Positions 40,201 through 52,200 of a stretch of 64,000 bases of DNA are shown here, one piece after another. A program made the position numbers and the translations under genes. Below the pieces are notes generated by a model, which saw only the letters and a list, made by a program, of their open reading frames with translations, had not been told where the DNA came from and made no database searches. The DNA is from Symsagittifera roscoffensis (Eukaryota; Xenacoelomorpha; Acoela; Convolutidae), in assembly GCF_963678635.1 (NCBI RefSeq), contig NC_087064.1:20136509-20200508 (forward strand), in the 5' to 3' direction. Each line of letters starts with the position of its first letter. Within the stretch, counting starts at the first letter, position 1.

Positions 40201-43200
40201 TGAGCTAGGTTGCCATAATTTTGTTTGAACGATTTAGCTTAAGATCCATCCCTCCTGAAATTCTAAAATCGAACTGTGCTCTTCAAACAATGCCAATAAG
40301 TAAGACTATGTAAAAAACAGGAATTTGGTCAAAAGAACAAAAACCGAAAGCATTTGATCAAAAACATTTATTGAAAATCCGAGTTGGTAGATTAACGCAT
40401 AAAAATGACTGTCACTTCTGGTAGAAAATGTTTAAGTCACAAGAAAACATGCTTTGGCAAGTAAACGGACAAAAAACGAGCTGTCAAACAAAAATCCGAC
40501 TATTCAATTTTTTCTAGAAAAAAAATTCAAATATACAAGGGGAAAAATCGGTAAAAAATAAGAGAAAAAAAACAGATCTGTCAGGCCAGAATTCGAACTC
40601 CAAACCTTAAAGTCCAAAGGCGCGCGCGTTATTTTAGACCATGTTCTTAGAATCCTGGAAGTTGTTTCGGCTCAACAATAAAGCAAGTTGAATTTCTTAC
40701 AGATTAGTAGGGAAAGTTGTTTACGGGAAAACTCAAGTTCTCGATTTTGCGTCACTCGAAAGAAAAATTAAAGTTGACTGATCATATAACACTATGCTCG
40801 AAAGCTCGTCTGAGTAACTATTGATAATGATAGCAGAAGAAAAAATACAGCTGAAAAACAAAAAAACTGCCTCCAATCAAATCTATTTTTTGATGACTTT
40901 CGCCTTTCGGCGCATCAGGGCCTGAAACACTCAATCCGTTCCACATGAATTATATTTTGAACTGACCGTGCATATCGCTTTGTTTTCCTTTGTAAACAGA
41001 CACAGATGGCTTCTGAACGTCTCCAGTCGGAACACTTTGTGATGCGGCTGGCATTTCATCATCTGTTTTGGGGAACTTCATCTGGTCCAAGAACACCATC
41101 AAATGAATCATCTTAAGGTCCGAGATCCTGACCGACAGGTCTTCTAAGGCACCCGATACTTTAATCAGGGGGAACTCAGGGTCATCCATCACCATGCACT
41201 TCTGCAGCTCCAGGGTCAACACCATCGGCTAAACACTCTTTTTAACTATTACGTCCAAAATTGCTCAAAACGGCGTCGTGCTATTTTGAACGCGTTGCTC
41301 TATCAATTTCAACCAATCAGAATCGACTATTTTTGTTTTCATTTTTTGGTATTTACAAATTTGGGCGGAATAAGTAAACAGTCCCTTTTCATTCCACGCT
41401 CGATTTTTAATGAAGATAGTTTTCCACATTACTGTTTCAATGATAGCTAGCCGTCTCTTGGCACTCAAAAAAATTCTTAGGACAGAAACTATTCCATTCT
41501 CAAATTAATTTTCGAGTAGTTAAAATGATAAGACCGTATTATTTAGGTCGGATATACAGTACTGATTTAAGTTATCCTGACAAAATGAAAAAAAAAATTG
41601 ATTTTAGACAAAAAACTGATGAAGACTAATCTTGCTTGAAATTTCAACAAAAATAATATGGTTCAATTAGTTTTGCAAATATCGGGCCCAAAAAATTACC
41701 CCAAAAACGATCAGTTTTGGATTTGTTTAGTCAATAAAAGTTTACTCTTAACTTATTAAATCATTTACTGACAAAACTATGTCACTGCAATCCTCTTAAG
41801 TAGACCAACAAAATTTACACAGAGGCGAAGTTGAACTTCGCATACACAAGCAAAAATATGACCGATAACGCTACTGGGAAAAATTGAATGAGTAAAACTT
41901 TGAGTCTGCAAAATTTCTTGAGTGACGCACGCCAATTATGACGCATTAGCAGTACCAGTCAATTTGCAAACAAAAAAAAGAAATTTACCAACTAACATGC
42001 CTAATTACATAAAAAATTAAATGTAATAAAATTAAATTGAAATTTTTTTAAATTTGAGATTGTTTGTGAAAATCATCCCCCCACACGCCATATTAAGTAC
42101 AATGTGAAAAATTTGGCTCCTAGTAAAAAATCAATTATGGCAAATAAGCTTCCTTCAATCATTCTGAAACGATTTCTACGACGGATTAAATCCCCGCTTA
42201 CGAGTTAATAGCGCAAAAAATATCGCGAGTAAATTGTCCCAAATTGGCCAAAATGGCAATCTTTAAACCCCCATAACTTAACAAAAAAAGATCACAGGTG
42301 AAATATCTTTCCAAATTTAAGCTCAGGGCAACAATACTTTTTGAATGATAAAAAATTCGTTCAAAAATGGCTAGTTAAAAAGTCAAAATTTGTCTAAAAA
42401 AAACCACCCCGAGCATAAATATTCCCTTTCGGAACAATAATAGTCTGTGTTAATATCCTTAGCATTGACTGTACTTAATAGCTAGTTATTGATCAAAATG
42501 AACACATTTTATCGCAACAATATTTGCGTCTTAGGTTGAAAAAAAAACAGTTCATACTATAACACAAGCTTAGCTTGTGTATAGAAGGGTGTGATATCCA
42601 AAAGTGGGCGTAAAAAGGTTCAAAAGAAACCTTTTTAATTAAAACGTCTTTTTAAACCTTTTTCGCCCACTTTTGGAGATTGTACCCTTTTTGTTGGGCT
42701 AAATAAAAAGTTTGCAGTTACATAGCTTTGTCAGTAAATGAACAAATAGGTTTGCAGTAAAATTTGATTGACTAAACAAATCCAAAAATGATCGTTTTTG
42801 GGGTAAATTTATGGGCCCGATATTTGCAAATTAAATTGAACCATATTAGTTCTTTTAAAATTTCAAGCAAGAAGAGTCTAAAATCAACCCAATTTGAGAA
42901 AAGCGCGTTTTAAATTTCAGTTGAAATTAAACTGCCCTCAACTGCAAACAAAAATTAAAAATGCTTAATTACGGTCGTCGGGTCATTGGAAGTTTAAAAG
43001 TTTAGTAAAAGTCAAGTTGTTGGTAGTATCGGGAACCGTGAACTTATTCAAACAAAAAAACTTTGCTTCGGAGAGTGATTTTACTTTAAGGGAGTGGCAA
43101 ACAAGCGAGATAGGGACATAAGTAACTCTAATAATCTCAAGCGCACAAATGTTCGAAAGTGAAATAAGCTAAGGTAAAAAAATTACTATTAAAAAATAGG

Positions 43201-46200
43201 CTTTTACTTTGTGCCGGAATGGATTCTTCACCTTTTTGATTACTCGACTAATTTCAGATCATTACCGCTTGATGTCGATAAAAATCAAATATGATGCCAA
43301 CTTGTGATCTGAACTGACCTTGACAAGTGACTCGGAGGAGTCTGGGTTGAAGGCGATCTCCTTCCAGTTGTAGCTCTTCTCCAGGTAGAAGAGCTGCACA
43401 TTGCTCAGCGTACAATTGTACCTAATGACATAATAAACTAAATCATCAATGCTCAAATCGGCGAAAAAAAGAAGTTTCATGCAAGAATGTATGTTTAAAA
43501 AATGGTCGAAACTTGATCAGACAAATCGGGTGCAACCGTACGAACTTAATTACTCAGAAGCATTGAGTTGTTGTAGCGTGATTATCAGTCAGTTTTGGAC
43601 GGTTAAGTGCACAATGATTGGTTTAAATTTTCGCTCATTCGGTCCTTCCGGCATGAGAAAAGCCCTTGTTTTTATCCTGTTTTGTAATAGGGTAGTAGCA
43701 AATCTTACTTACGAAAATGTAAGAGATTAAGGATACATGATCTTACACTTATGCAAAGCTGAGCTTCACAACACTTGCGATACAGCACAAACATAAACAA
43801 CGTGAGCCGGAAAACGAAAAATAGGTGATTTAAAATTTTCGAATGTCTCGATAAAAGATAAATAGAGAGCCCAGCTTAAGCTGGAGCTGCCTGTTGTTAT
43901 TTTTGGAGTTTTTTATACTGATGCGGGATGAAATAGGTAATTTCAAAGTTTCAAAAATTGGACTTTGCCCAAAACATTCAACTAGGTGAGAAGAGAAACT
44001 GAAATCTTCTCACAGACATAACATTTTGTGAAAAAATAAGGAGTCGCTGCTTCTGCGGGAAAATATACCGCAACTGGTTCTTTCGATTTAACTATTTATC
44101 TCAAATTTGATACGCTAATTTCTAAGAAAGCCGAAAAGTGTCTAAAAAACGGTCATAAGTTCAAAACAAATCCATACCTTTTCCGAAATCTATAACTTTT
44201 TACTGCATAAAAAAAGTCGTAGTCGCTTAAGCAAAGAATATAACCAACACCGGGTTTCTCGACAGAACACTAAACCTGAGAATCGGCAGTGTAGTTTTCG
44301 AGAAAAGTCAAAACATTTTCAAAAGTCAACAAGATTTAAACTGCCTGTTTTTTCTTTTGAACACAAAAAATTTTCGAGGGCAGTTTCTAGATTGGTTAAA
44401 AAAACCAAAAAAATGACTTTTCCGAGGTGGAGATAACTTTTTTGTAATAAAAAAAAATGGGCGTGGTCGATTTTACATGGAAGCTTCACTCAACCCCTTA
44501 TCTCGATTTAATCTAAAATCTTAGTTTTGGTAAGGTAGTTTTCAAGAAGAGTAAAAAAATTCAAAAAAATCTAAAATTTGACTTTTTGGAGGGCCATAAC
44601 TTTTTCTATAGAAATGATTAGAGCCGCATATGCAAGGGAGCTTCCATCAACCCGTTCTATTCATTGAACCCAAAATCGCAGATTTGGGAGAGTAGTTTTT
44701 GAGAAAACGAAAAAAAAATCATTATTATGGGTCAAATGTTTCCCCAAACCGACTTTTTCGAAGCTGTAGACAGTGGGGTAAGGTAAAAAGAGCCTAGCTG
44801 ATTATGCAGGCACACAGAGTAGGACGGTTTTTTTCATCGAGAAAAGCTGGAAAAAATAGTGTAAATGAATTTTTCAAAGCGACTCAAAAAACAGCCAACA
44901 GACAGTTGGAAAACATTCAATGAACGCAATAAAACAAAAAAATACCGACTTGATTTTTTTGGAAAAACATCAACTTTTGAATTCTAAGATTTAAGAAAAA
45001 ATATTTCGCCTTAAAACTCTTTTTTTCTAGAACAATTTATGACTGGTACTTTTTCGATAAAAAGGAGAAAACTGGATCAATAGGTAATTTTTTATTTCGC
45101 TGGGAAATCTGAAAAACCAATTCCAGTTCTCGAAACTAGAAGTCGATCACCTTTTTCCTGGCCTCTACATTTTTGCTGCGCGATAGTGGAGTTAGCCTTA
45201 ATTTTAACAAAGGAAATGATCTGAACTTGAAAAGAAATCAAATGTCAAACCACGAAAGTAAAATAAAAAACCATTCCCATACATTTTCAGAATACCTGAT
45301 TAAAAAAACAGGAATCCTAGGCAAATATGCCCAGCAAGATTTTTGAATTTCAAATAATCAACGAAAGAAAACTTGCAAAGCGAAACAAAGCCAATGTTTT
45401 TTGAGCAGACACCAGCTAATCCGAAAAAAGATTTTATAAAAAAACTTTAGAAGGTCCCCCTGACACTACAATGATCAAGATTTGTATCCATCATGATACT
45501 TGCTAGCAGCACAAGAAATGTGTAGTGTGGCATTTAAGCCGCCAAAACTTGAATTATATACATACGGGAATCGAACCCTAGACCTTAAGGTGCAAAAACA
45601 ACCGCCTTACCTCCAGGCCAAGTGGTAAGGAACCTGAAAGTTGATAAGGTTCAATAATGAGGCAATTTTATTTTCGTGTAAAAAAAGTTGTTAACGGGAA
45701 AAAAGTCTAGGTTTCCGACTACAAGACATTTGCTCTCGCAAGTGTAAAAATAGGTTGCATATGCTTAAACTCATAATGATGTCAAAACCAAATGCTAATG
45801 AATTTCTCAGCGTTTCATTCCAGTCTAGCCTGGTTATAATGAAACCGCAAAACACTAAGAGCCAAACCTATCGTATGGCTTGTCTTTGATCTCGTCCATT
45901 GTCGTGGTCCTGGCCAATTCCCTTTCATTTGTAGCCGCCGCTGCGCTTGCTGTTGTGGCTTTAGCTTGCCTCAGGGCTGACTTGGTGTTCTGAGTGACTA
46001 CTTTGAGTTGTCCTGTCTTGAAAATAACGACTGGCGCATCCGACTGGATTTGACCTGAAAAGTTCAACTGCGCTTTCACCCAAAAATATAGCCAACATAA
46101 AGTACGAAAAATGTCAAAGAACACTAGACAACCAGAAAAATATCACCTTTCCAACTTTCAAGAATATTTTATGTTAGACTCTTTTTTCATAAGACTAACC

Positions 46201-49200
46201 CATTAGAAAAAACTGGGACAAAAAGTAGATTTTATATCCGTTGGAAAAACTAAAAAGAAAATCCTTTTTCTAAACTGGAAGTCGATCACCTTTCTCGTGA
46301 CCTTTACACTTTTGCTGTTCGATAGTGGAGTTTCCCTCCCTTAAATAAAAGAAAGGAATAAAACTTAAAAAAGAAATCAAAACTCAACTAGCAAAATATC
46401 AAAGTTGACCTGAACTTTTTCCTGACTCCAATCATTGACACTTAAAAAGGCTTTATTCTATGAAACACCGAATGAAAAAACATCAAAGAACAGTGAACAA
46501 TGAATTTTCCACCGAATCTAGAAGTGGATTTCTAAAGCATAACAGATTTTTGACTACAGTCAAAGATTAGGGAAGATGATTACCGTTTCCTAAAATATGA
46601 ACAGTTTTTAATTACTTCGCAGTCGGGATTTTGTAATTACTCAGCCAAATTATTTGCATTCTTCCTGAAATATAAGTCAAAAAATAAGGTGGCTATTCTC
46701 ATGCGCGAAGGACCGAATGCGCAAAAAAACTCGTTAGCGAATGACCGAAAATAAAATAGCCTAAAATCAAATTTTAAAAAGAAGCAATTGCCATACAATT
46801 AAAGAAGCAATATTTTGCTTCTTTCATAAGGAAACTCTTGTAAAATAAAATTTGTTCCAATTCGGCGGCGTTAGTGACAATTTGGAAATTTTGCATACTT
46901 CTTCCGTTATTATAATTCGGCCAATATCAATAATCATTCCCTAAAAATGTTTACTTTCTTTCCAAATTTTAGATTACTGAAATCTGATTGGCTGATTTTT
47001 ATTTTCGCGCATTCGTTCCTTCGCGTATGAGAGATTCCACCGAAAAATAATACATAACAGAAAAGTGAAGCGGAGCTTTGCCACACTTGCGATATAACAC
47101 AAACATAGGATTACAAGATAGCGGATAGTAAATAAAACCATTTTTGAAAAAGTCGAAAAAAACTACATCTACAAAAACTTCATATTTTTGTTTCGAATGA
47201 TGTTCAATTGCCAAAAAATGTCAAACAAAATCACAAGCGTTAATCAGCGACTAGAATCAGTTAAAAAGCGGTAAGTAATCCAACAAAACTCGGATAGATG
47301 GCTGTTAAGCCGAAAAAATGGCTGCCAAAGCACAAAATACAGCCACCCTCCTTACATACAGCCAGCAGAAATTCGAAAAACGTCTTTAAATTCAAACCCG
47401 AAAAAATATATAGAAAAATCAATAAAATTTTGAAGCAAAAAATACATATTTTGAAACTCTTTGTACTTCACGACTCTCTCAAGATTCATACTTTATAATC
47501 TAACCCACTCTGAGACAACTGAATTAAAAGGTATTTCTTTCTGCTGGGAAACATCCAAATGAAAATCCAATTTTGAAATTTAAAAAATCTTTTTCGCCAT
47601 TTGCACTTTTGTCATTGCTTTCTTTTGAACAAATTAATTTGAATTGAGTCAAAAAAATCATTAGCCAAACCGCAAATATCAAATTTCAGCGTGATCAAAT
47701 TTTACCAATTTTCACGAAAAAGCATGAATAAGTGTCTTCGTTTTGCTCATTTACCGCTAAAAAGCTGGAAAAAAAATGTTTTTGCCTTTCAAGCGACGCA
47801 ATATACGGCGTCTGAGCCAATGTTCATCAGCCAAAATGACAGGAAATAAACAAAGTCACAGTTGGAGACTCTTTTATCAGAGGAGAAATCCATGGTTAGA
47901 AAATTGAGCAACAAAAACAAACTCAAACTTGCGATTGCGCAAAAATTAGTTTCCCAGAAAAATTTTCAAATTCTATACTTATCGAAAAAAAAACAGGTAC
48001 GGCGCAGGGACTCAAACCACGTGACCTTCGGTGACCAAGGCCCGTTTTTAGCGACCAAACAAAGTAAAGGCCTGGAAAAAACCGACGAAAAAAAATTGAT
48101 GTTAAAAATTTTGAGCAATAAAGTCTTGAAACTCAAGAAAACTTTATCCTCTTGAAACACTTTCGATGTATAAAAATCTAATTTGGTCTCTTAAACGACG
48201 CACTATAAGGTTACTAAGCCAATACAATATAAGCCGAAACAAATAACAGGAAATTTTACAAAATCAGAGTTTATAACTTACAAATTACAGAATGACTTTT
48301 AGTAACAAAGAATTGCTTGAATCGAACGAAGTCTATTTCCTGAAAAATTAGTTGACAAGATATCATACGTCAAAGAATGGCCTACAATTCACTTTTTCAG
48401 CCGATATCCAAAGCCACTAGACCAAGCGGGAGGTGAGCTAGCAATTTAATAAGTTTATTAATATAACACGATCAGTCTCTCACAGATTCAAAGCAAAGTT
48501 GTTAAATGGAAAAAGTCTAGTTCCCGATTACACGCAAACTTGATTTTGCAATTGAAAAAAGTTCTTTGGGTTGAGAATTCCCCACTTTAGTAAACTTTAG
48601 TGCCTATCAACTTTGAATTTCTTACCCTTTGCGGGTATGAGTGCGAATGAGGGTTCGAGGTTGACGTCGAGGAAGATGACCTTGTGTTTCTCTAGTAGGA
48701 AGAGGACGCCAGCAGTAGAGGTGTTGCTGAACTTCTTCATCTGTCTATTAGCTGCATCTTTCACATCATCCACAACCAGCGTCGCCTCCTGCTTAGTCTA
48801 CCACAAAATACCAGTACCATAAGGCATGACAGGATATCAACACGTAAGAACAGATGTTATTGTTCATGCGTTAGCGACCATTTTTTTTTACTGCGAACTC
48901 AATTGGCCCTTTCAAAACTTTTGACAAATCTAGTAGAGTTTTCCAATGATATACTTAATGATTGCCATCAGAGGAACAATTAAGATGTATTTAGCGATAG
49001 CGATACGAGATGGATGAGTGCTTAGCGTTTCTGCGATTATTTAACTAGCGATCACACCCTTTGGTCACATTCGCCATTCAAATAAATAACAGTTCTATCG
49101 ACTTCTGCGCTCAAGTAATCATATCGCAAGCATTGAAAATAGGAATCTATGAGTTAACAGAGTTTTATTTTTTTTCTGTTAACTCTGTTAACTCTGTTGA

Positions 49201-52200
49201 AATTTAAAGAAGAAATTATATGCCCCTAAATCTCTTCGAACTTCAAGAACAATTTACGATTGAGACTTTTTCTGACAATATTGACAAAATTTGAAAAAAA
49301 AATGGATCAATAGGTGCTGGGATATCTGAAAATTAAATTCCACCTTCGAAGCTAGAGTTCGATCTAATTTTCAGTGACCTTCACAGTCTTCTGTTCGATA
49401 AGGGAGTTTGCCGTTTTCAACACAGGAAATGAACTGAACTTAAAAAGAAATCAAAATTCATTCGCAAAAAATGAATTTGGGCCTGGAAAAAATCATCGCT
49501 ACCTATATAGAAATCTGAACTACGTTCATCGACTCTTATAAAATCAAAAATGAAACCGCAAAAAAAATTCGCTCCTGAGCTTTTTTAGGTGAGCCAAATT
49601 GATTTCCAAGATTTTCCTAAAAATATAGAGATAGCCCTAAGTTGCCAGCTACGCTCATTGACTCGAAAAAATTGGCTTCATAAGAAACAAAACTGCTTAC
49701 ATCAGAACACATCACTGAAAATTTTGAATGCTTTTGTGTTTTTGCCAGATCTACACCACAAAAAGCAATGTTTTAGATTTGGCAAAAAAAAAAACAATTT
49801 TTTCCACCATTTTTTTTTTCAATTTAGTTTGCAACATTCAAAATCCCATAAATTCATAGAATACATCGCAGATGAAAATTCATTTCAATTTCGAGCTCAG
49901 AGCAACGCTTTCTATCACGTGATAAAAAAAATTATGTCAAAGCGTACTCTTTAACACAGAGGCGACGCCTCGTTTTATCAACACTAGCGAGAACACGACA
50001 AAAAGCAGCACTATAAAAAGCAATAAATTAAAGTAAAAATAAGCCTCGAAATAGTAAAAATGCGGCTACGTATCGGATTCGATCTGCGACATACTGCGAC
50101 CTATAATACTTTCGACCTATAATACAAATAAGTGAATAAATTCTACTTTCAATGAAAACTTTTATTTGCGAGTTAGCTTAGAAAAAAACTTCCGCTTTTT
50201 TCTATTCGAGTTTGCCGTCTTTTTAACATAAATAATCAGTTAAACCAAAAAATATCAACTTTGAGCGTGAAAAAAAGTTAAATCATGACGACTTATGCTA
50301 GCGTCTTCAATTACAATCATTGACGCTTTATAGTTTCCATCTAGCACGGTGTTATTGTTTAATTTGCTTGCCTCATTTCAATTTCGAATGATTAGTAGAA
50401 CGAATCGGTATTTCGATATCGCCGCTTGTGCGATATCGAAAAAAGAAGCGCGACCTTGATTTTGATTGGATGTGAAATGTCTTTTGGTCTATAATACCTT
50501 GAAGAAGTCTACCAAGTTCTGCACAGTGCCAAAATCATAAGTCATCTGGACGGACTCCGACCTCACATTCACTGCAAAATCTACATCTGTGTTACTAAGT
50601 GGGCTCATCTCAAACACTATAGTGATGAGCGAATTCTTAGAATTATCTTGCACAATGGATAAGAGCTGAGGCGGTTTCGTAGTCTTCACGTCCGCTTTGG
50701 TGTCGATGCTGCCGTCTATTTCAAGTCTGCCAAGGTCAAACTTCGCCTTCAAGTAATCAGGAGTAGGTTGTCTCATTAAAGAAGTCTTCAGGTTTGTCAT
50801 GCTGAATTTAGACACATTATGCATCACCCCTCCCCCTATGTCTTCATTGAGCGTGACCGAAAACTTCTTCAGGTTTACTCCCACTTCAAGTTGGATGAAC
50901 TCTTTCGGGAGCAGACTGTAATTCATCATGCCGCTATCTTCATTGTCATCGTAACCGAGAGCTTTGTACAATTCGGCTTTGTTTTTCGCGTCATTCATTC
51001 CCTTTTCTATCTCTTCTGTTACCGTTGTTATCATTTCTTCCGACTTCGCACTGCTCTTTTTTGAGCTGCTTCCCCAGCCGAACCAACCCCCGCTCGACTT
51101 TTCCTGCTTCTTGCGCTTCTGTTCTTGAGCAAGAGCGTCTTTAGTCAGCTTCACAGCTTGCTGTGCCAGTCGGCGACATAGATCTAGATCGAACACGTCC
51201 AGAGTCTCTTCAGCGATGGCCTTTTTGATCTCTTCTTGTTCAGTTAGTTTGGAGTTCGGCTTGCCGTACACTTTCTGCATGACTTCCTGATACTGCAAGC
51301 AGGTGTCTCTGTGCATCTTGATGTTCTCCCATTTCCACACGTCTAGCTTGGGTCGAACTGTTTTCACCAGCACACATTTGATAGCAAAATCCCATCTAAA
51401 ACGCTATGTATATAATTTAGGAAAGACAAATATTTTAACTTTTTCGGAACGCTTATTAACGCTAAAAACGTTTTGATCAAAAATTTATCAAAGTTTTGAC
51501 CGAAAAATGGCAGTCTAAATCTACCCTTTTACTTCAGAACATTAACTTCTAAGGAACTATACTTTTTACGAGAATCATAATACCACAATTACTCAACTTA
51601 CTTTGCTTTTGGAGAAGATAGATCTTTTGGTCGGAATTTCTTGTACTTGTTTTTCATCCGCAACAGATCAGCAGATTCTACTAGCGCTATGGCCGAGTGG
51701 ACCTGTTTCTTGCTTGCAGCTATGGCCACGTCATGGATCACCATGTCCATGAACAGCTGAGGCTGACCTGGATTGCAATTTCTGGGGTTGGGCACTACCC
51801 ATACTCGTGCGTCTGAGGAGAGTGGTTTGACCAGGTACTCATATGCGGGAGGCAGCCGACCGCCTTCCTTTGCAATGGTAGCCTTCAAGATGCCCTACAA
51901 AGTAGCATTGTAATCATCACAATTGTTTCATTCAGGTTGGTCCGGTTTTAACAACTCTAATCGCGTTCTTCAGCCTTAAATCTGAGCCTCACTGAACAAA
52001 TCTTTCATCTACTCTAACCGGGTTGAATATTCAGTCTTTCTTTGTGCCAGGGTAAGTAAATTTGCTCATTTTTTTTCTTCAAAAAACCAACATTTTAATG
52101 GAGGTCCTGATCCGCTAAATTTAGAGTAAAGTAGTACTAGACTGGGTCGAAGCTGTGTTAGGCTTGTAGTTTTCGATCTACCAAACACAAAAATTATTGC

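Larger units (their letters stand above)
38227..40966 (-). other. VPS13 intron 10, with a long palindrome and repeats
   Basis: A 2.7-kb intron: the 111-bp-arm palindrome at 39090-39316, a family B2 element (about 39470-40770, with a worn tRNA-like module at 40585-40650), and a family A copy within it (about 39655-40150). The stretch 38380-38950 shows nothing I can name. Confidence 0.7.
41597..42886. mobile_element. Element with about 200-bp terminal inverted repeats
   Basis: Left arm about 41597-41810, right arm about 42690-42886. Shared in inverse orientation: ATTGATTTTAGAC, CTTGCTTGAAATTT, AATATGGTTCAATT, TTGCAAATATCGGGCCCA, CCCCAAAAACGATCA, TTTGGATTTGTTTAGTCAAT, CATTTACTGACAAA, CTATGT-ACTGCAA. 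The arms are roughly 80 percent identical by eye, with small gaps. The centre holds a family B copy (41814-42582). No transposase ORF was found, so it is non-autonomous. Confidence 0.8.
41229..43318 (-). other. VPS13 intron 9, containing an inverted-repeat element
   Basis: A 2.1-kb intron dominated by the element with about 200-bp inverted arms at 41597-42886. A family B copy lies between the arms. About 400 bp right of the element shows nothing recognisable. Confidence 0.7.
43745..45750 (-). repeat. Family B2 element with internal insertions
   Basis: Start AAGCTGAGCTTCACAACACTTGCGATACAG, antisense tRNA-like module 45566-45632, end GTTGTTAACGGGAAAAAAGTCTAGG with hairpin CATTTGC-TCTC-GCAAGTG (45727-45744). 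Tandem repeats and a family A copy lie inside. Confidence 0.55.
43422..45867 (-). other. VPS13 intron 8, with interspersed and tandem repeats
   Basis: A 2.4-kb intron holding a family B2 element (about 43745-45750). Inside it are three diverged tandem copies of a roughly 180-bp unit (44170-44760), a family A copy (about 44885-45265) and a well preserved antisense tRNA-like module (45566-45632). Confidence 0.65.
46055..48625 (-). other. VPS13 intron 7, with interspersed repeats
   Basis: A 2.6-kb intron: family A copy at about 46085-46460, then a family B2 element at about 47060-48560. The B2 element has a terminal hairpin, a worn tRNA-like module near 48000-48050 and the GTTGTTTACGGG-type end motif near 48500. 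A second family A segment (about 47405-47755) is nested in it. Confidence 0.65.
48789..50497 (-). other. VPS13 intron 6, with interspersed repeats
   Basis: A 1.7-kb intron. It contains a family A copy (about 49210-49545), a family B copy beginning at the hairpin near 49955 with a worn tRNA-like region near 50060-50100, and a second family A tail at about 50205-50330. A short inverted repeat with GTTAACAGAG arms lies at 49152-49195. No exon was seen. Confidence 0.7.

Noticed and set aside
45566-45632. Functional tRNA gene
   Set aside because: A- and B-box-like stretches are good, but the acceptor stem is not convincing and related modules occur inside many repeat copies, so a SINE head is more likely.
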